Assembly (NCBI RefSeq): GCF_027257175.1
Contig: NZ_JAPFGD010000003.1
Location: 208,865 to 272,864 of the forward strand
From: Castellaniella sp. S9
Lineage (GTDB): Bacteria; Pseudomonadota; Gammaproteobacteria; Burkholderiales; Burkholderiaceae_B
Direction of reading: 5' to 3'
DNA: 64,000 nucleotides
Part shown: in pieces, positions 44,688-53,075 of the stretch
Layout: each line of letters starts with the position of its first letter
Numbering within the stretch: the stretch's first letter is position 1
The notes under the pieces: generated by a model
The model's database searches: none
Seen by the model: the letters and a program-made list of their open reading frames with translations, nothing else
Told to the model about the DNA's origin: nothing
Position numbers and translations under genes: made by a program

Positions 44688-45071
44688 ATGACCCAAACCA
44701 GAACCATCCAGGCGCTGTCCCTCATTTCGGCAGCGCTGCTCCTGACGGCGTGCGGCGCCCCGCGCTACAACCAGCCCGTCACCGACAACGGACAGAACGA
44801 GTTGACCACGACGCAGCCGACCCATTATCGCGGCACCGAAAGCGGGATTGCGGTCGTCAACACTGAGGACGAGATGATCAACGCCAATGTCCTCAGCGCC
44901 GTTTCCATGGTTCCAGGGCTGCGTCAGTCCAACATCCAGGTGGGTACCCTGCACGGTGTCGTGTCGCTGAGCGGCACGGTGGACAGTCGCGCCACGGCTC
45001 AAAGCGTCGTGCAGGCCGCGCGGCAGGTGCAGGGCGTACGCAGCGTCACCTATGACCTGCGCATCCTTTGA
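44688..45071 (+). CDS. BON-domain lipoprotein
   Basis: The product is 127 residues. A signal peptide ends in the lipobox LLTAC (Cys about 22), and one BON domain (about 65-125: NANVLSAVSMVPGLRQSNIQVGT, VVSLSGTVDSRATAQSVVQAA) follows. BON proteins such as OsmY bind phospholipid or stabilise the envelope under stress. The start at 44688 has GGAGG nearby. It converges with the threonine-dehydratase-like gene. Confidence 0.85.
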   Translation: MTQTRTIQALSLISAALLLTACGAPRYNQPVTDNGQNELTTTQPTHYRGTESGIAVVNTEDEMINANVLSAVSMVPGLRQSNIQVGTLHGVVSLSGTVDSRATAQSVVQAARQVQGVRSVTYDLRIL

Positions 45072-45078
45072 GAAACCT

Positions 45079-46050
45079 CTACGATCCGCGATGATGCACG
45101 AGCTGGGCAAAACGCGCCATGTCGATATTGCCGCCACTGAGCAGGACACCGACGCGTTTGCCTTGCAAGGCGTGCGTCATCTGCCGGGCCGCGGCGAATC
45201 CCAGACAGCCCGTGGGCTCGACGATCAGTTTCATGCGGGTGGCCATGAACATCATGCATTCGACGAGCTCGGCATCCGAGGCGGTCAGGATGTCGTCGAC
45301 GTCGCGCCGGATGATGGGGAAGGTCACCTCGCCCAGATGCTGCGTCTGCGCGCCATCGGCAATGGTCTTGGGCGTGTCGATGTGCACGATGCGGCCGCTG
45401 CGCAACGAGCGCTGGCCGTCATTGCCGGCCTCGGGCTCGGCGCCGTATAGCCGGCAGTTTGGCGACATCGCCCGCGTGGCCAGCGCGCAGCCGGACAGCA
45501 GGCCCCCGCCGCCCAGCGGCACGAACAAGGCATCCAGCGGGCCGACCTCCTCGAACAACTCCTTGGCCGCCGTCCCCTGGCCACACAGCACGTCCGGGTG
45601 GTCATACGGTGGAATCAGCGTCAGGCCATGCCGCTGCGCCAAGTCGCGGCCGATCTGCTCGCGGTCTTCTGTGTAGCGATCATACGTGACCACCTTGCCG
45701 CCGTATCCCTGGGTGGCGGCCACCTTGCCGGCCGGCGCATCCTGCGGCATGACGATGGTGGCGGGGATGCCCAGGATCTGCGCCGCCAGCGCGACGGCCT
45801 GCGCGTGGTTGCCGGAGGAATACGCCACGACACCCGCCTTGCGCTGCTCCGGGCCCAGCCTCGAGAGCGCGTTATAGCCGCCCCGGAACTTGAAGGCCCC
45901 CATGCGCTGGAGGTTCTCGCATTTGAAGAACACCTGGCCGCCGAATGCCTCGTCGACGGTGCGCGAAGTCATCACGGGTGTTTTATGGACGTGGCCCTTG
46001 ATGCGCTCCGATGCCGAGGCCACATCGTCGAAGGTGGGTAGCTTGATCAT
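45079..46050 (-). CDS. PLP-dependent threonine/serine dehydratase-like enzyme
   Basis: The 323-residue protein of the tryptophan-synthase-beta fold lacks an ACT domain. The PLP-lysine region is MGAFKFRGGYNAL, the phosphate-binding loop is VPLGGGGLLSG, and SSGNHAQAVALAA is conserved. The short catabolic type includes threonine dehydratase, serine racemase and threo-3-hydroxyaspartate ammonia-lyase, and sequence alone does not separate these. It would deaminate a hydroxyamino acid to a 2-oxo acid and ammonia. Confidence 0.88.
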   Translation of the reverse strand: MIKLPTFDDVASASERIKGHVHKTPVMTSRTVDEAFGGQVFFKCENLQRMGAFKFRGGYNALSRLGPEQRKAGVVAYSSGNHAQAVALAAQILGIPATIVMPQDAPAGKVAATQGYGGKVVTYDRYTEDREQIGRDLAQRHGLTLIPPYDHPDVLCGQGTAAKELFEEVGPLDALFVPLGGGGLLSGCALATRAMSPNCRLYGAEPEAGNDGQRSLRSGRIVHIDTPKTIADGAQTQHLGEVTFPIIRRDVDDILTASDAELVECMMFMATRMKLIVEPTGCLGFAAARQMTHALQGKRVGVLLSGGNIDMARFAQLVHHRGS

Positions 46051-46128
46051 GGGGGAGCCCCTTCACCGGCAGCACATCGCCGGCGAATCGTCTGGATACG
46101 CTGACATGTCGGCGGAGGCCCCTGCGCC

Positions 46129-46500
46129 TCAGTGATAAGCCAGCCGGCCGTCCTTGTCCCGGTCCTGCCGATCGAAATCGCGCATGACACGGTCCATGAA
46201 TTCAGCCTCGCTGATGTCGCTGCTGCCATCGGCGTCCACGGCGGCGAACTGTTCGGGTGTCAGCACGCGGGCCGCCTCCTGCTTGGTGATGCGCCCATTG
46301 CCATCCGCGTCGAGCCGGCCGAACGCGCCTTCCATGTACTGCTGATATTCGGCGCGAGAGACTTGGCCGTCCTTGTCGACATCCAGCTGGTCGAAATGCT
46401 CTTGTGTCAATTCCACCGCGGTCGTGCCTCCTTGCGCCACGGCGGCCAGCGGCGTGCCCAGGGCCAAGGCCAGGACGATGGCAAGCGATGAGTTCTTCAT
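46129..46500 (-). CDS. Secreted EF-hand calcium-binding protein
   Basis: The product is 123 residues with a signal peptide (1-23, ending AAVAQ). Four EF-hand loops follow: DVDKDGQVSRAE (40-51), DADGNGRITKQE (64-75), DADGSSDISEAE (89-100) and an incomplete DRDKDGRLAYH at the end (113-123). Calcium binding in the periplasm is likely. It lies 12 bases after the small lipoprotein gene in the same direction. Confidence 0.85.
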   Translation of the reverse strand: MKNSSLAIVLALALGTPLAAVAQGGTTAVELTQEHFDQLDVDKDGQVSRAEYQQYMEGAFGRLDADGNGRITKQEAARVLTPEQFAAVDADGSSDISEAEFMDRVMRDFDRQDRDKDGRLAYH

Positions 46501-46512
46501 GTCATGTGCTCC

Positions 46513-46764
46513 TCAGTCGCAACCCAGCCGGTTGCCGGCGTAGCCGCCGGCGCCGATGCCGACCGCGGTGGCCACCGTGCGGCCCGACCCGCCGCCGATG
46601 GTGCTGCCCAGCAGGCCGCCGACAACCGCGCCGCCGACGGTGCCGGCAATGCAGTTGAACTCGGAATTACGGGACTGGCCATGCGCGCCCGAGGGGGATT
46701 GGCAGGCCCCCAAGGCCCCCAGGCCGATCAAGGCGATGGCGAGTGTCATGTGTCTTTGTCTCAT
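46513..46764 (-). CDS. Glycine-zipper (17-kDa-antigen-like) lipoprotein
   Basis: The product is 83 residues. A lipoprotein signal with lipobox LGAC (Cys about 21) precedes a glycine-zipper membrane hairpin (GTVGGAVVGGLLGSTIGGG, then GIGAGGYAGNRLG). The start at 46764 has GGAGG with good spacing. Such proteins resemble the outer-membrane 17 kDa antigen or OsmB and may anchor in the envelope. It is the middle of three same-strand envelope genes. Confidence 0.82.
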   Translation of the reverse strand: MRQRHMTLAIALIGLGALGACQSPSGAHGQSRNSEFNCIAGTVGGAVVGGLLGSTIGGGSGRTVATAVGIGAGGYAGNRLGCD

Positions 46765-46790
46765 GGTTTCCTCCGGCCCTGCGTGGGCGT

Positions 46791-47369
46791 TCAATCGAGT
46801 TTCGTGATCTTGCTGCCTTGGACGCCGATGCCCGCCATCAGGCCTTTCTGCCCGAAGACGTACGCATAGATGTCGTGATCGGCCGTCGTGGAAGACAGTT
46901 TGCGGGCCGCGCCCTCGTCGATCAGGACGACGCTGGGCCCGACGCCGATTTCCCAGCCGTTGCGGTCATCCAGCGCCCGCGTGGCGCTTTCGCGCATGAA
47001 GAACAAGGCGTATCCGTAGGCTTGCGCCCCGGCCTGCAAGCCATAGGACAGGCCCGTGGAGGCATAATGCCCGTCGGGCTTGTCGTCACGGAACAACACG
47101 CCCTTGCCGCGCTCGGCGCCGACCACCAGGCCTGCCTTGAGAATGCGCGGAAACACCAGCACGGCCGAGGACTGTTCCGCCAGGAACCGGGTCTCGGGCT
47201 GTTTCTCGTAGAGCTGCTCCAAGGCCGCGCGCGCGTCTTGCTCGAGTTCGGCACCAGAGGCTGCGGCCGCGGTGTGGCTCCAGCCCAGCAAGGCCGCACA
47301 CAATGCGATGCCCAGCCAAGCCGGCCAGCCGGCAGGATGCCGCAGACTCTCGAATGCTCTCCCCATCAT
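46791..47369 (-). CDS. SYLF-domain (Ysc84-like) lipid-binding secreted protein
   Basis: The product is 192 residues with a signal peptide (cleavage near HTAAAAS, about residue 36) and a SYLF/Ysc84-type domain. AVLVFPRILKAGLVVGAERGKGVL, YGLQAGAQAYGYALFFM and IYAYVFGQKGLMAGIGVQGSKI are the family blocks. These domains bind phosphoinositides in eukaryotes; the bacterial role is unknown. Two consecutive ATGs (47369 and 47366) are possible starts. Confidence 0.85.
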   Translation of the reverse strand: MMGRAFESLRHPAGWPAWLGIALCAALLGWSHTAAAASGAELEQDARAALEQLYEKQPETRFLAEQSSAVLVFPRILKAGLVVGAERGKGVLFRDDKPDGHYASTGLSYGLQAGAQAYGYALFFMRESATRALDDRNGWEIGVGPSVVLIDEGAARKLSSTTADHDIYAYVFGQKGLMAGIGVQGSKITKLD

Positions 47370-47594
47370 TGCCTTCCCCTTCCTGTATTGTGCCGCCGCT
47401 TGGCCGCCATCCGCTGATCCCACACGGCCCGGATTGCCAGAACCATAGCAGAATCCACTGTCGGAAGGCTAGAATGCGCTGTCCTTCGCCTTCAGCGGGG
47501 GCGGCACGCGGACGGCGTGACGATCGAACGCTATGAAAAGAACGGCGCCGCCGCAACCCTCACGCGGCCGTGGCCCTAAGATCGCAGCCCGGCG

Positions 47595-48878
47595 TCACGA
47601 CAGGATGCCGGGCAGCCACAGCGTCAAGGACGGAAAGAACACCAGCAGGGCCACCATGGTCAGCATGGTGACGACGAAGGGCAGCGCGCCGTACATCACG
47701 TCCTTGAGCTTGCCGGACTCGCGCGTGCCCTGGACGACGAACAGATTGATCCCGACCGGCGGGGTCAGCATGGCGGTCTCCATCAGCACCATCATCAGGA
47801 CCCCGAACATCAACGGATCGATGCCCGCCGCCTTGATCGCCGGGATGATCAGCGGCACGGTGGCGATCAGCATGGACAGCGGCTCCATGAACATCCCCAG
47901 CACCAGGTAGAACACGACCGCGGTCAGCAGGACGGCCGTCGGCGACAGGCTGGCATCGCTGAACAGATGCGTGACCAGTGATGACAGGCCGATGGCCGTC
48001 AGCACGAAATTGAGCAGGAACGCGCCGATCACGATCAGGAGAATCATGGCGGTGGTGGTCATGGTGGCCTCGGCGGCCCCCAGCAGCATCTTGATCGAGA
48101 AGCGCCGCCGTACGATGGCCAACAGCAAGGCCATCAGCACCCCCAGCGCCGCCGACTCGGACGGCGTGGCCCAGCCCACATAGATGGCGCCGATCACCAG
48201 GATGAAGATCGACAAAGGCGGCAGCAAATCGGGCAGCACCTCCCAGCGCCGGCGCCAGGACGTCGAAATGGCCTGGCCGCCCCACGCGGGGCGGGCGAGG
48301 CAGCACACCAGGATGATGGTCGAAAACAGCACCGCCAGCAGCACGCCGGGCAGCATGGCCGCCAGGTACAGCCGGGGAATCGAGGTCTCGGTGAGCACGC
48401 CGTAGATGATCAGGGGAATGGACGGCGGGATCAGAATGCCCAGCGAGCCGCCGGCTGCGATCGTGCCGAGGAACAGCGGCTCGTTGTAGCGGTAGCGCTT
48501 GATCATGGGATTGGCGATGGTGCCCAGCGTCGCGGCGCAGGCGACGCTCGAGCCGCTCATGGCGGCAAAGGCGGTGGAAAAGCCCACGTTGGCATGCATC
48601 AGCCCGCCCGGCATGCGGGCCAGCCACTGCGCGATGGCGTGGTACATCTTTTCGCTGATGCCGCTGCGCAGCAGCAGTTCGCCCAGCAGGATGTACAGGG
48701 GGATGGCGAACAGCGTGAAATGGCTGGAGGTCCCCCACGTCAGCTCGCCGAAGGCGATCCACAGCGGCATGGGCGAATACCATCCCGCCAGCAGCAGACC
48801 CAGCACGATCATGGCCGCGGCCACGGGAATGCCGACGGCCAGCAACAGCAGCAGCATGCCGACGGAAATACTAAGCAT
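47595..48878 (-). CDS. dctM: TRAP transporter large permease (DctM type)
   Basis: The product is 427 residues, the typical length, with about twelve hydrophobic segments. Family motifs are FAAMSGSSVACAATLGTIANPMI, GSLGILIPPSIPLIIYG and PTESAALGVLMALLL. It starts eight bases before the dctQ stop, so the two are coupled. It is the last gene of the catabolic operon. A possible hairpin (GCCCGGC 47587-47593 with GCCGGGC 47607-47613) spans its stop codon and could end the transcript. Confidence 0.92.
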   Translation of the reverse strand: MLSISVGMLLLLLAVGIPVAAAMIVLGLLLAGWYSPMPLWIAFGELTWGTSSHFTLFAIPLYILLGELLLRSGISEKMYHAIAQWLARMPGGLMHANVGFSTAFAAMSGSSVACAATLGTIANPMIKRYRYNEPLFLGTIAAGGSLGILIPPSIPLIIYGVLTETSIPRLYLAAMLPGVLLAVLFSTIILVCCLARPAWGGQAISTSWRRRWEVLPDLLPPLSIFILVIGAIYVGWATPSESAALGVLMALLLAIVRRRFSIKMLLGAAEATMTTTAMILLIVIGAFLLNFVLTAIGLSSLVTHLFSDASLSPTAVLLTAVVFYLVLGMFMEPLSMLIATVPLIIPAIKAAGIDPLMFGVLMMVLMETAMLTPPVGINLFVVQGTRESGKLKDVMYGALPFVVTMLTMVALLVFFPSLTLWLPGILS

Positions 48879-49467
48879 GGCCGTTCCCCTTCGCGGCGAT
48901 GTCCTCGATCACCTGCTGTTGTTCGCGCAGATCGTCCTCGGCGGTGCGGGTGCCGATCAGCGCCACCACGCCCATGCGGTCGCCCCGGACCAGGCGGACG
49001 AGCGCCTTGACGAACAGGTACAGGCTGGTCAGGCACAGGAAGACCAGCCCCGCGGCCCAGAGTCCCTGGGGAATCGCCAGGGGCACCGCCAGCGGCGTGA
49101 TCGAGTGCGCATCCCGCGACAGGGACTCGAGAAACGTCGACACCCCCACCCAGGCCAGCACGGCGGCGGCCAGCCCGAAGACGAGCATGGCGAACAGATC
49201 GAAGAACACCCAGGCCGCGCGCGGCACGACCGATTGCAGGATGTCGATGCGGATGTGGCCGCGGTGCAGCAGGGTGAGCGAGGCGGCCCAGGCCGTCGAG
49301 ACGGCGAGCACGTAGCCCGACAATTCGCCCGCCCCGCCGGACAGGATGGAGTCGCCGAAGAGCTTGCGGCTGAGCACATCGATGCCGATGACGAATGCCA
49401 TCAGCAAGACGGCCAGGCCGCCGGCGCGGGCGCTGTAGCGCGCGAGCTTAGAGAAAATATCCGACAT
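48871..49467 (-). CDS. dctQ: TRAP transporter small permease (DctQ type)
   Basis: The product is 198 residues with four hydrophobic helices; GGAGELSGYVLAVSTAWAASLTLLHRGHIRIDIL is the conserved region between helices 2 and 3 (shown broken by the membrane turn). The start at 49467 (MSDIFSKLARYS) avoids an upstream extension that overlaps a hairpin. It couples the large permease to its binding protein and ends in an Arg/Glu/Gln-rich cytoplasmic tail. Confidence 0.88.
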   Translation of the reverse strand: MSDIFSKLARYSARAGGLAVLLMAFVIGIDVLSRKLFGDSILSGGAGELSGYVLAVSTAWAASLTLLHRGHIRIDILQSVVPRAAWVFFDLFAMLVFGLAAAVLAWVGVSTFLESLSRDAHSITPLAVPLAIPQGLWAAGLVFLCLTSLYLFVKALVRLVRGDRMGVVALIGTRTAEDDLREQQQVIEDIAAKGNGHA

Positions 49468-49487
49468 GGACGTAACCTCGGGAGCCG

Positions 49488-49513
49488 AGCCGGCGGCTTT
49501 CACGCCACCGGCT
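49488..49513 (-). other. Intercistronic hairpin between dctP and dctQ of the catabolic operon
   Basis: AGCCGGCGGC (49488-49497) pairs with GCCACCGGCT (49504-49513) with one G-T wobble around a six-base loop. It sits in the 55-base gap between the binding-protein stop and the small-permease start, the same place as in the TRAP operon at 24.4 kb. Confidence 0.6.
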
Positions 49514-49522
49514 TCTGGACGT

Positions 49523-50617
49523 TTAAAGCTTGGTCAGGTCGATCTGCATGCCGACGACCTTGCCGACCGTCTCGTTCCAGCGGCCGGCGCATTCCTTGCC
49601 GCAGCGCTGGGCCCACTGGGGCAGCACGACCTCCTGGGCGATCTTCTTGATCAGCGCCTTGTCGGCGTCGGTGGGCGGGACCAGGGTCATGGATTCCTTG
49701 CGCCCCAGGGTGCAGGGATCCTTGCCGGTATTGCAGTCGATGCCTTCCTGGTTGGCCTTTGCGCCGATGGCCCACAGCCGCTCGTCGAGCGACTCGAACT
49801 TCTTGGTCAGGTATTCGCGCACGGCCGGATCGAAGCTGTTCCAGGATTTGAGATTCACCGATTGGTAGTAGATGGACCAGTTGATCGGCACGGGCAGCAG
49901 GTACTTGGTCACCTCGCCCCAGCCGGCGGTATTGCCGGCCAGACTGCCGGTGATCGCGCAATCGAACACGCCGCGCTGCAAGGAGGGCACGACCTCGCCG
50001 AAGGGCGTCGTCACCGGCGAGCCGCCCAGCGCCACGACCATGTCGGACATGGTGCGGCTGTTGACGCGCACTTTCTTGCCCTTGATGTCCTTCAGGCCGG
50101 TGATCTCGGGCCGGCACCAGAAGATCAACCCCGGATTGGGCGCAAGGCCCAGCAGCTTGGTGTTGAATTTTTGCTCCATGATCCTGGAGATCTCGGGCGC
50201 CCAGGCTTCGCACGCCTTGTGGGCGGTCTCGAGGTCGGGCGAAATCCCGGTCAGGTCGCAACCTTCGAAGGCCGGTTCGTCACCCGCGACCTTGACGATG
50301 TCGGTGGAGGCGAAGTCGGCGACGCCGGACGCCGTCAGGCGCAGCAATTGCTGTTCCTGCAAGCCCATGACGTCATAGTTGGCGTACTCGACCGTGATCT
50401 TGTTCCCGGAATCGGCCGGGATTTCCTTCAGCCAGAAGGGCTTTTCGACCTGCTGCGTCTGGACCAGCGTGCTGTAGCCGCCGATGACGCGCAGCTTGGT
50501 CTCGGGCATGTCCTGCGCCACGCTGCCGGCCACGGGCGCAAGCGCGCCCAGGATCAAGGCCGCAGCCAGGGAGGGTGCGCACAAGGCGCGGTGGATCGTT
50601 GGGTGAGTGGTCATCAT
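49523..50617 (-). CDS. dctP: TRAP transporter periplasmic binding protein (DctP family)
   Basis: The product is 364 residues. A Sec signal peptide (1-34, ending SVAQD) precedes a DctP fold with KKVRVNSRTMSDMVVALGGSPV and FGEVVPSLQRGVFDCAITGS, the substrate-cleft segments. Five Cys residues in the mature part (for example FEGCDLTG, GIDCNTGKDPC, RCGKECAG) are more than usual and may form disulfides. It supplies substrate to the dctQM pair downstream and lies after the dehydrogenase genes, whose products would use the imported compound. Confidence 0.9.
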   Translation of the reverse strand: MMTTHPTIHRALCAPSLAAALILGALAPVAGSVAQDMPETKLRVIGGYSTLVQTQQVEKPFWLKEIPADSGNKITVEYANYDVMGLQEQQLLRLTASGVADFASTDIVKVAGDEPAFEGCDLTGISPDLETAHKACEAWAPEISRIMEQKFNTKLLGLAPNPGLIFWCRPEITGLKDIKGKKVRVNSRTMSDMVVALGGSPVTTPFGEVVPSLQRGVFDCAITGSLAGNTAGWGEVTKYLLPVPINWSIYYQSVNLKSWNSFDPAVREYLTKKFESLDERLWAIGAKANQEGIDCNTGKDPCTLGRKESMTLVPPTDADKALIKKIAQEVVLPQWAQRCGKECAGRWNETVGKVVGMQIDLTKL

Positions 50618-50661
50618 CAGTCTCCTTGGTCATGTGGATTGTTCTTATTGGGCGGGATGTG

Positions 50662-51792
50662 TCAAGAAAATCCTGCCGCGAACGCCTCGGCGCGCGGCCG
50701 TTCACCAGCCAGGGCGGCCTCGAGGATGGAGCGCACGCCCTGTGCATGCACCGGACGGGGATTCAGGCCGTTGTCGGTCTCGATCACCAGTTCGGTGCAA
50801 CGCTCGATATCCCCGCCTGCCATGCCGTGGTCGGCCAGGCAAACGGGGGCGCCCACGGAACGGGCGAAATCATAGATGCCGCCGGCCGCCGTCTCGGCGC
50901 CGAGCGCCTGGGCGACTTTGGCCATCACCGCCGGGCGGGCGGGCTCGTTGAAGGCCGTCACGTACGGCAACGCGATCGAATGAGAGGACGCGTGAGGAAT
51001 GCCGTAGCTCGCGCCCAGGACGTGCGCGACGCCGTGATGCAGGGCGAATCCGCCGGTCAGCGCGGCCCCGCCCAAATACGCGCCGTACAGCGCGCCGCGC
51101 CGGGCCTGCAGGTCCGTTGGATCGCGCATGACGCGCGGCACGCTGTCGCCCAGGACCCGGATGCCCTCGAGGGCGGCCATGGCGATGATGGGGCTGGCGG
51201 TCGGCACGTACAACGCCTCGACGCAGTGGGCCATGGCATTCATGGCGCTCTCGGCGCTCACTTGCGCCGGCAGGCTCAGGGTCAGTTCAGGATCGTAGAC
51301 CACGGTGCGCGCCAGCATTCGCAGGCTGGTGTGCATCCGCTTGACGCCATCGATGGTGATGCCGCAAAACCCGGTCATCTCGGATCCCGAATATGTCGTG
51401 GGGATGTCGATGCAAGGGCAGCCAGTCTCCAGGGCGACCGCCTTGGCCAAGCCGACGGCGGCCCCGCCGCCCACGGCAACCAGGCAGTCGATGCCATGCG
51501 CGCCGGCATGCGCGCGCGCCGTCCTCGCCAGCTCGATGGGCACTTGCGACACCGCCTCTGGATAGACGCCGGCGCACAGGCTCCCCAGGCGTTCGGCGAC
51601 CCGATGCGCCATCTCGTTGCGCCCGGGCGTGCAGACGACCAGGGCACGTCGTGCGCCCAGGCGCACGACCTCGTCGGCCACATCGGCGACCGCGCCCGCA
51701 CCGAACACGATGCGCGGCGGCATCGCATTGTAGATATCGCCCGGCGTGGCAAAGTCCGCCCCGCCAAACATGCCCCACTCACTGCTGCCCAT
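50662..51792 (-). CDS. Maleylacetate reductase-like iron-containing alcohol dehydrogenase
   Basis: The product is 376 residues of the dehydroquinate-synthase-like fold. NAD binding is by VAVGGGAAVGLAKAVAL, then IPTTYSGSEMTGFCGIT, and the metal-binding histidines are in AMAHCVEALY and FALHHGVAHVLGA with HASSHS. The pattern matches maleylacetate reductases, which reduce maleylacetate to 3-oxoadipate. No aromatic ring-cleavage gene is nearby, so another keto acid could be the substrate. It lies 68 bases after the enolase-family gene. Confidence 0.85.
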   Translation of the reverse strand: MGSSEWGMFGGADFATPGDIYNAMPPRIVFGAGAVADVADEVVRLGARRALVVCTPGRNEMAHRVAERLGSLCAGVYPEAVSQVPIELARTARAHAGAHGIDCLVAVGGGAAVGLAKAVALETGCPCIDIPTTYSGSEMTGFCGITIDGVKRMHTSLRMLARTVVYDPELTLSLPAQVSAESAMNAMAHCVEALYVPTASPIIAMAALEGIRVLGDSVPRVMRDPTDLQARRGALYGAYLGGAALTGGFALHHGVAHVLGASYGIPHASSHSIALPYVTAFNEPARPAVMAKVAQALGAETAAGGIYDFARSVGAPVCLADHGMAGGDIERCTELVIETDNGLNPRPVHAQGVRSILEAALAGERPRAEAFAAGFS

Positions 51793-51860
51793 CGATGCTG
51801 CTCCCTCGAAGTTGATCTGTTGTCCTTGCGGCCCCCGATCGGGCGGCCTCGCGTGCCGAG

Positions 51861-53060
51861 CTACCAGTCGACGATGGTTCCGTCGTCGAGCACCGCGCCG
51901 GCCGCATGCATGACTTCCTGCTTGAACGGATGACGGGCGGCCTCGCGCTCGTTGATTTCCACGCCCAAGCCCGGGCTGTCGGGCACCTGCCACGCATTGC
52001 CCACCCGGCGCATCGGCGTGGCGACCACGTCGTCGTACCAGGGCACCGCGCCCGACATTTCCTCCTGGATGACGAAGTTCGGCGTGGACACATCGAAATG
52101 CAGGGCGGCCGCGCCGGCCACGGGTCCGTTCGGATTGTGGGGCGCCACCCCCATGAAGGCATGCTCGGCCGCGTGCGCGATGCGCTTGCCCTCGAGCAGG
52201 CCGCCGGTATGGTTCAGGTCCGGCTGGATGATGTTGACCGCCTGTGCGCGGAACAGCGGCTCGAACTCCTTGAACCCGACCAGGCGCTCCCCCGCGGCAA
52301 TGGGGCAGGCCGCGCGCGCCGTGATGGCGCGCAGCGCCTCGGCATCGCCGGGCTGCACGGGCTCCTCGCAGAACATCGGCCGGTAGGGCGCAAGCTCGTC
52401 GATGAATTGCAGCGCCGCCGACAGCGACGCCGGCCGTCCGTGGAAATCGATCATGATTTCCACCTCGTCGCCCACCGCCTCGCGCAGCACCTGCATGCGC
52501 CGCCCCACATCGCGCCGCGCCGCCGTGCCGACCGAATAGTGGGAATAGGGAATGAAGACGACCTTGAGCGCGTCGTAGCCCTTGTCGATCACGGCCAGCG
52601 CGCGGTCGCGCAAGGCGCCTTCGTCGAAGGTCTCGTAGACGGATTTCATGTCGCCCATGCCCAGGTGCGTATAGACGCGCACGCTGTCGCGCACCTTGCC
52701 GCCCAGCAGACGCCATACCGGGACGCCCAGGCTTTTTCCGAAGATATCCCAGAGCGCATGCTCGATGCCGCTGATGGCCGTCGCGCCGATGATCCCGAGG
52801 CGATAGTAGCTGTGCTTGTTCAGGACGCGCAGGATCTGTTCAATGTCGCGCGGATCGCGGCCAAGCAGCAGCGGTGCCAGATCCTCGACCGTCGAGGCGA
52901 CCGCGCGCGTCTTCCAGTTGAGGCTGGCTTCGCCCCAACCGTACAAGCCGTCCTGATCGGTCGTGACCTTGACGAATATCCAGTTGCGCATCTCGGCATT
53001 CACCACCGTGGTGGTCACGTCGACGATCTTGATCGGCACACCGCCTTTAGTGTCCAGCAT
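51861..53060 (-). CDS. Enolase-superfamily (mandelate racemase/muconate lactonizing type) sugar-acid dehydratase
   Basis: The product is 399 residues with an N-terminal capping domain and a barrel carrying metal ligands in IMIDFHGR (Asp), FCEEPV (Glu) and AAGERL (Glu). The histidine motif HNPNGPVAGAA is of the D-galactonate/gluconate dehydratase type. The product of such enzymes is a 2-keto-3-deoxy acid. The exact sugar acid is not predictable. It is the second gene, 15 bases after the dehydrogenase. Confidence 0.88.
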   Translation of the reverse strand: MLDTKGGVPIKIVDVTTTVVNAEMRNWIFVKVTTDQDGLYGWGEASLNWKTRAVASTVEDLAPLLLGRDPRDIEQILRVLNKHSYYRLGIIGATAISGIEHALWDIFGKSLGVPVWRLLGGKVRDSVRVYTHLGMGDMKSVYETFDEGALRDRALAVIDKGYDALKVVFIPYSHYSVGTAARRDVGRRMQVLREAVGDEVEIMIDFHGRPASLSAALQFIDELAPYRPMFCEEPVQPGDAEALRAITARAACPIAAGERLVGFKEFEPLFRAQAVNIIQPDLNHTGGLLEGKRIAHAAEHAFMGVAPHNPNGPVAGAAALHFDVSTPNFVIQEEMSGAVPWYDDVVATPMRRVGNAWQVPDSPGLGVEINEREAARHPFKQEVMHAAGAVLDDGTIVDW

Positions 53061-53075
53061 TCCCGTTCCTTTCTG

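Noticed and set aside
50662-52716. 684-residue minus-strand frame joining the dehydrogenase to part of the dehydratase gene
   Set aside because: The N-terminal portion is an out-of-frame reading of the enolase-family gene; the true dehydrogenase starts at 51792.
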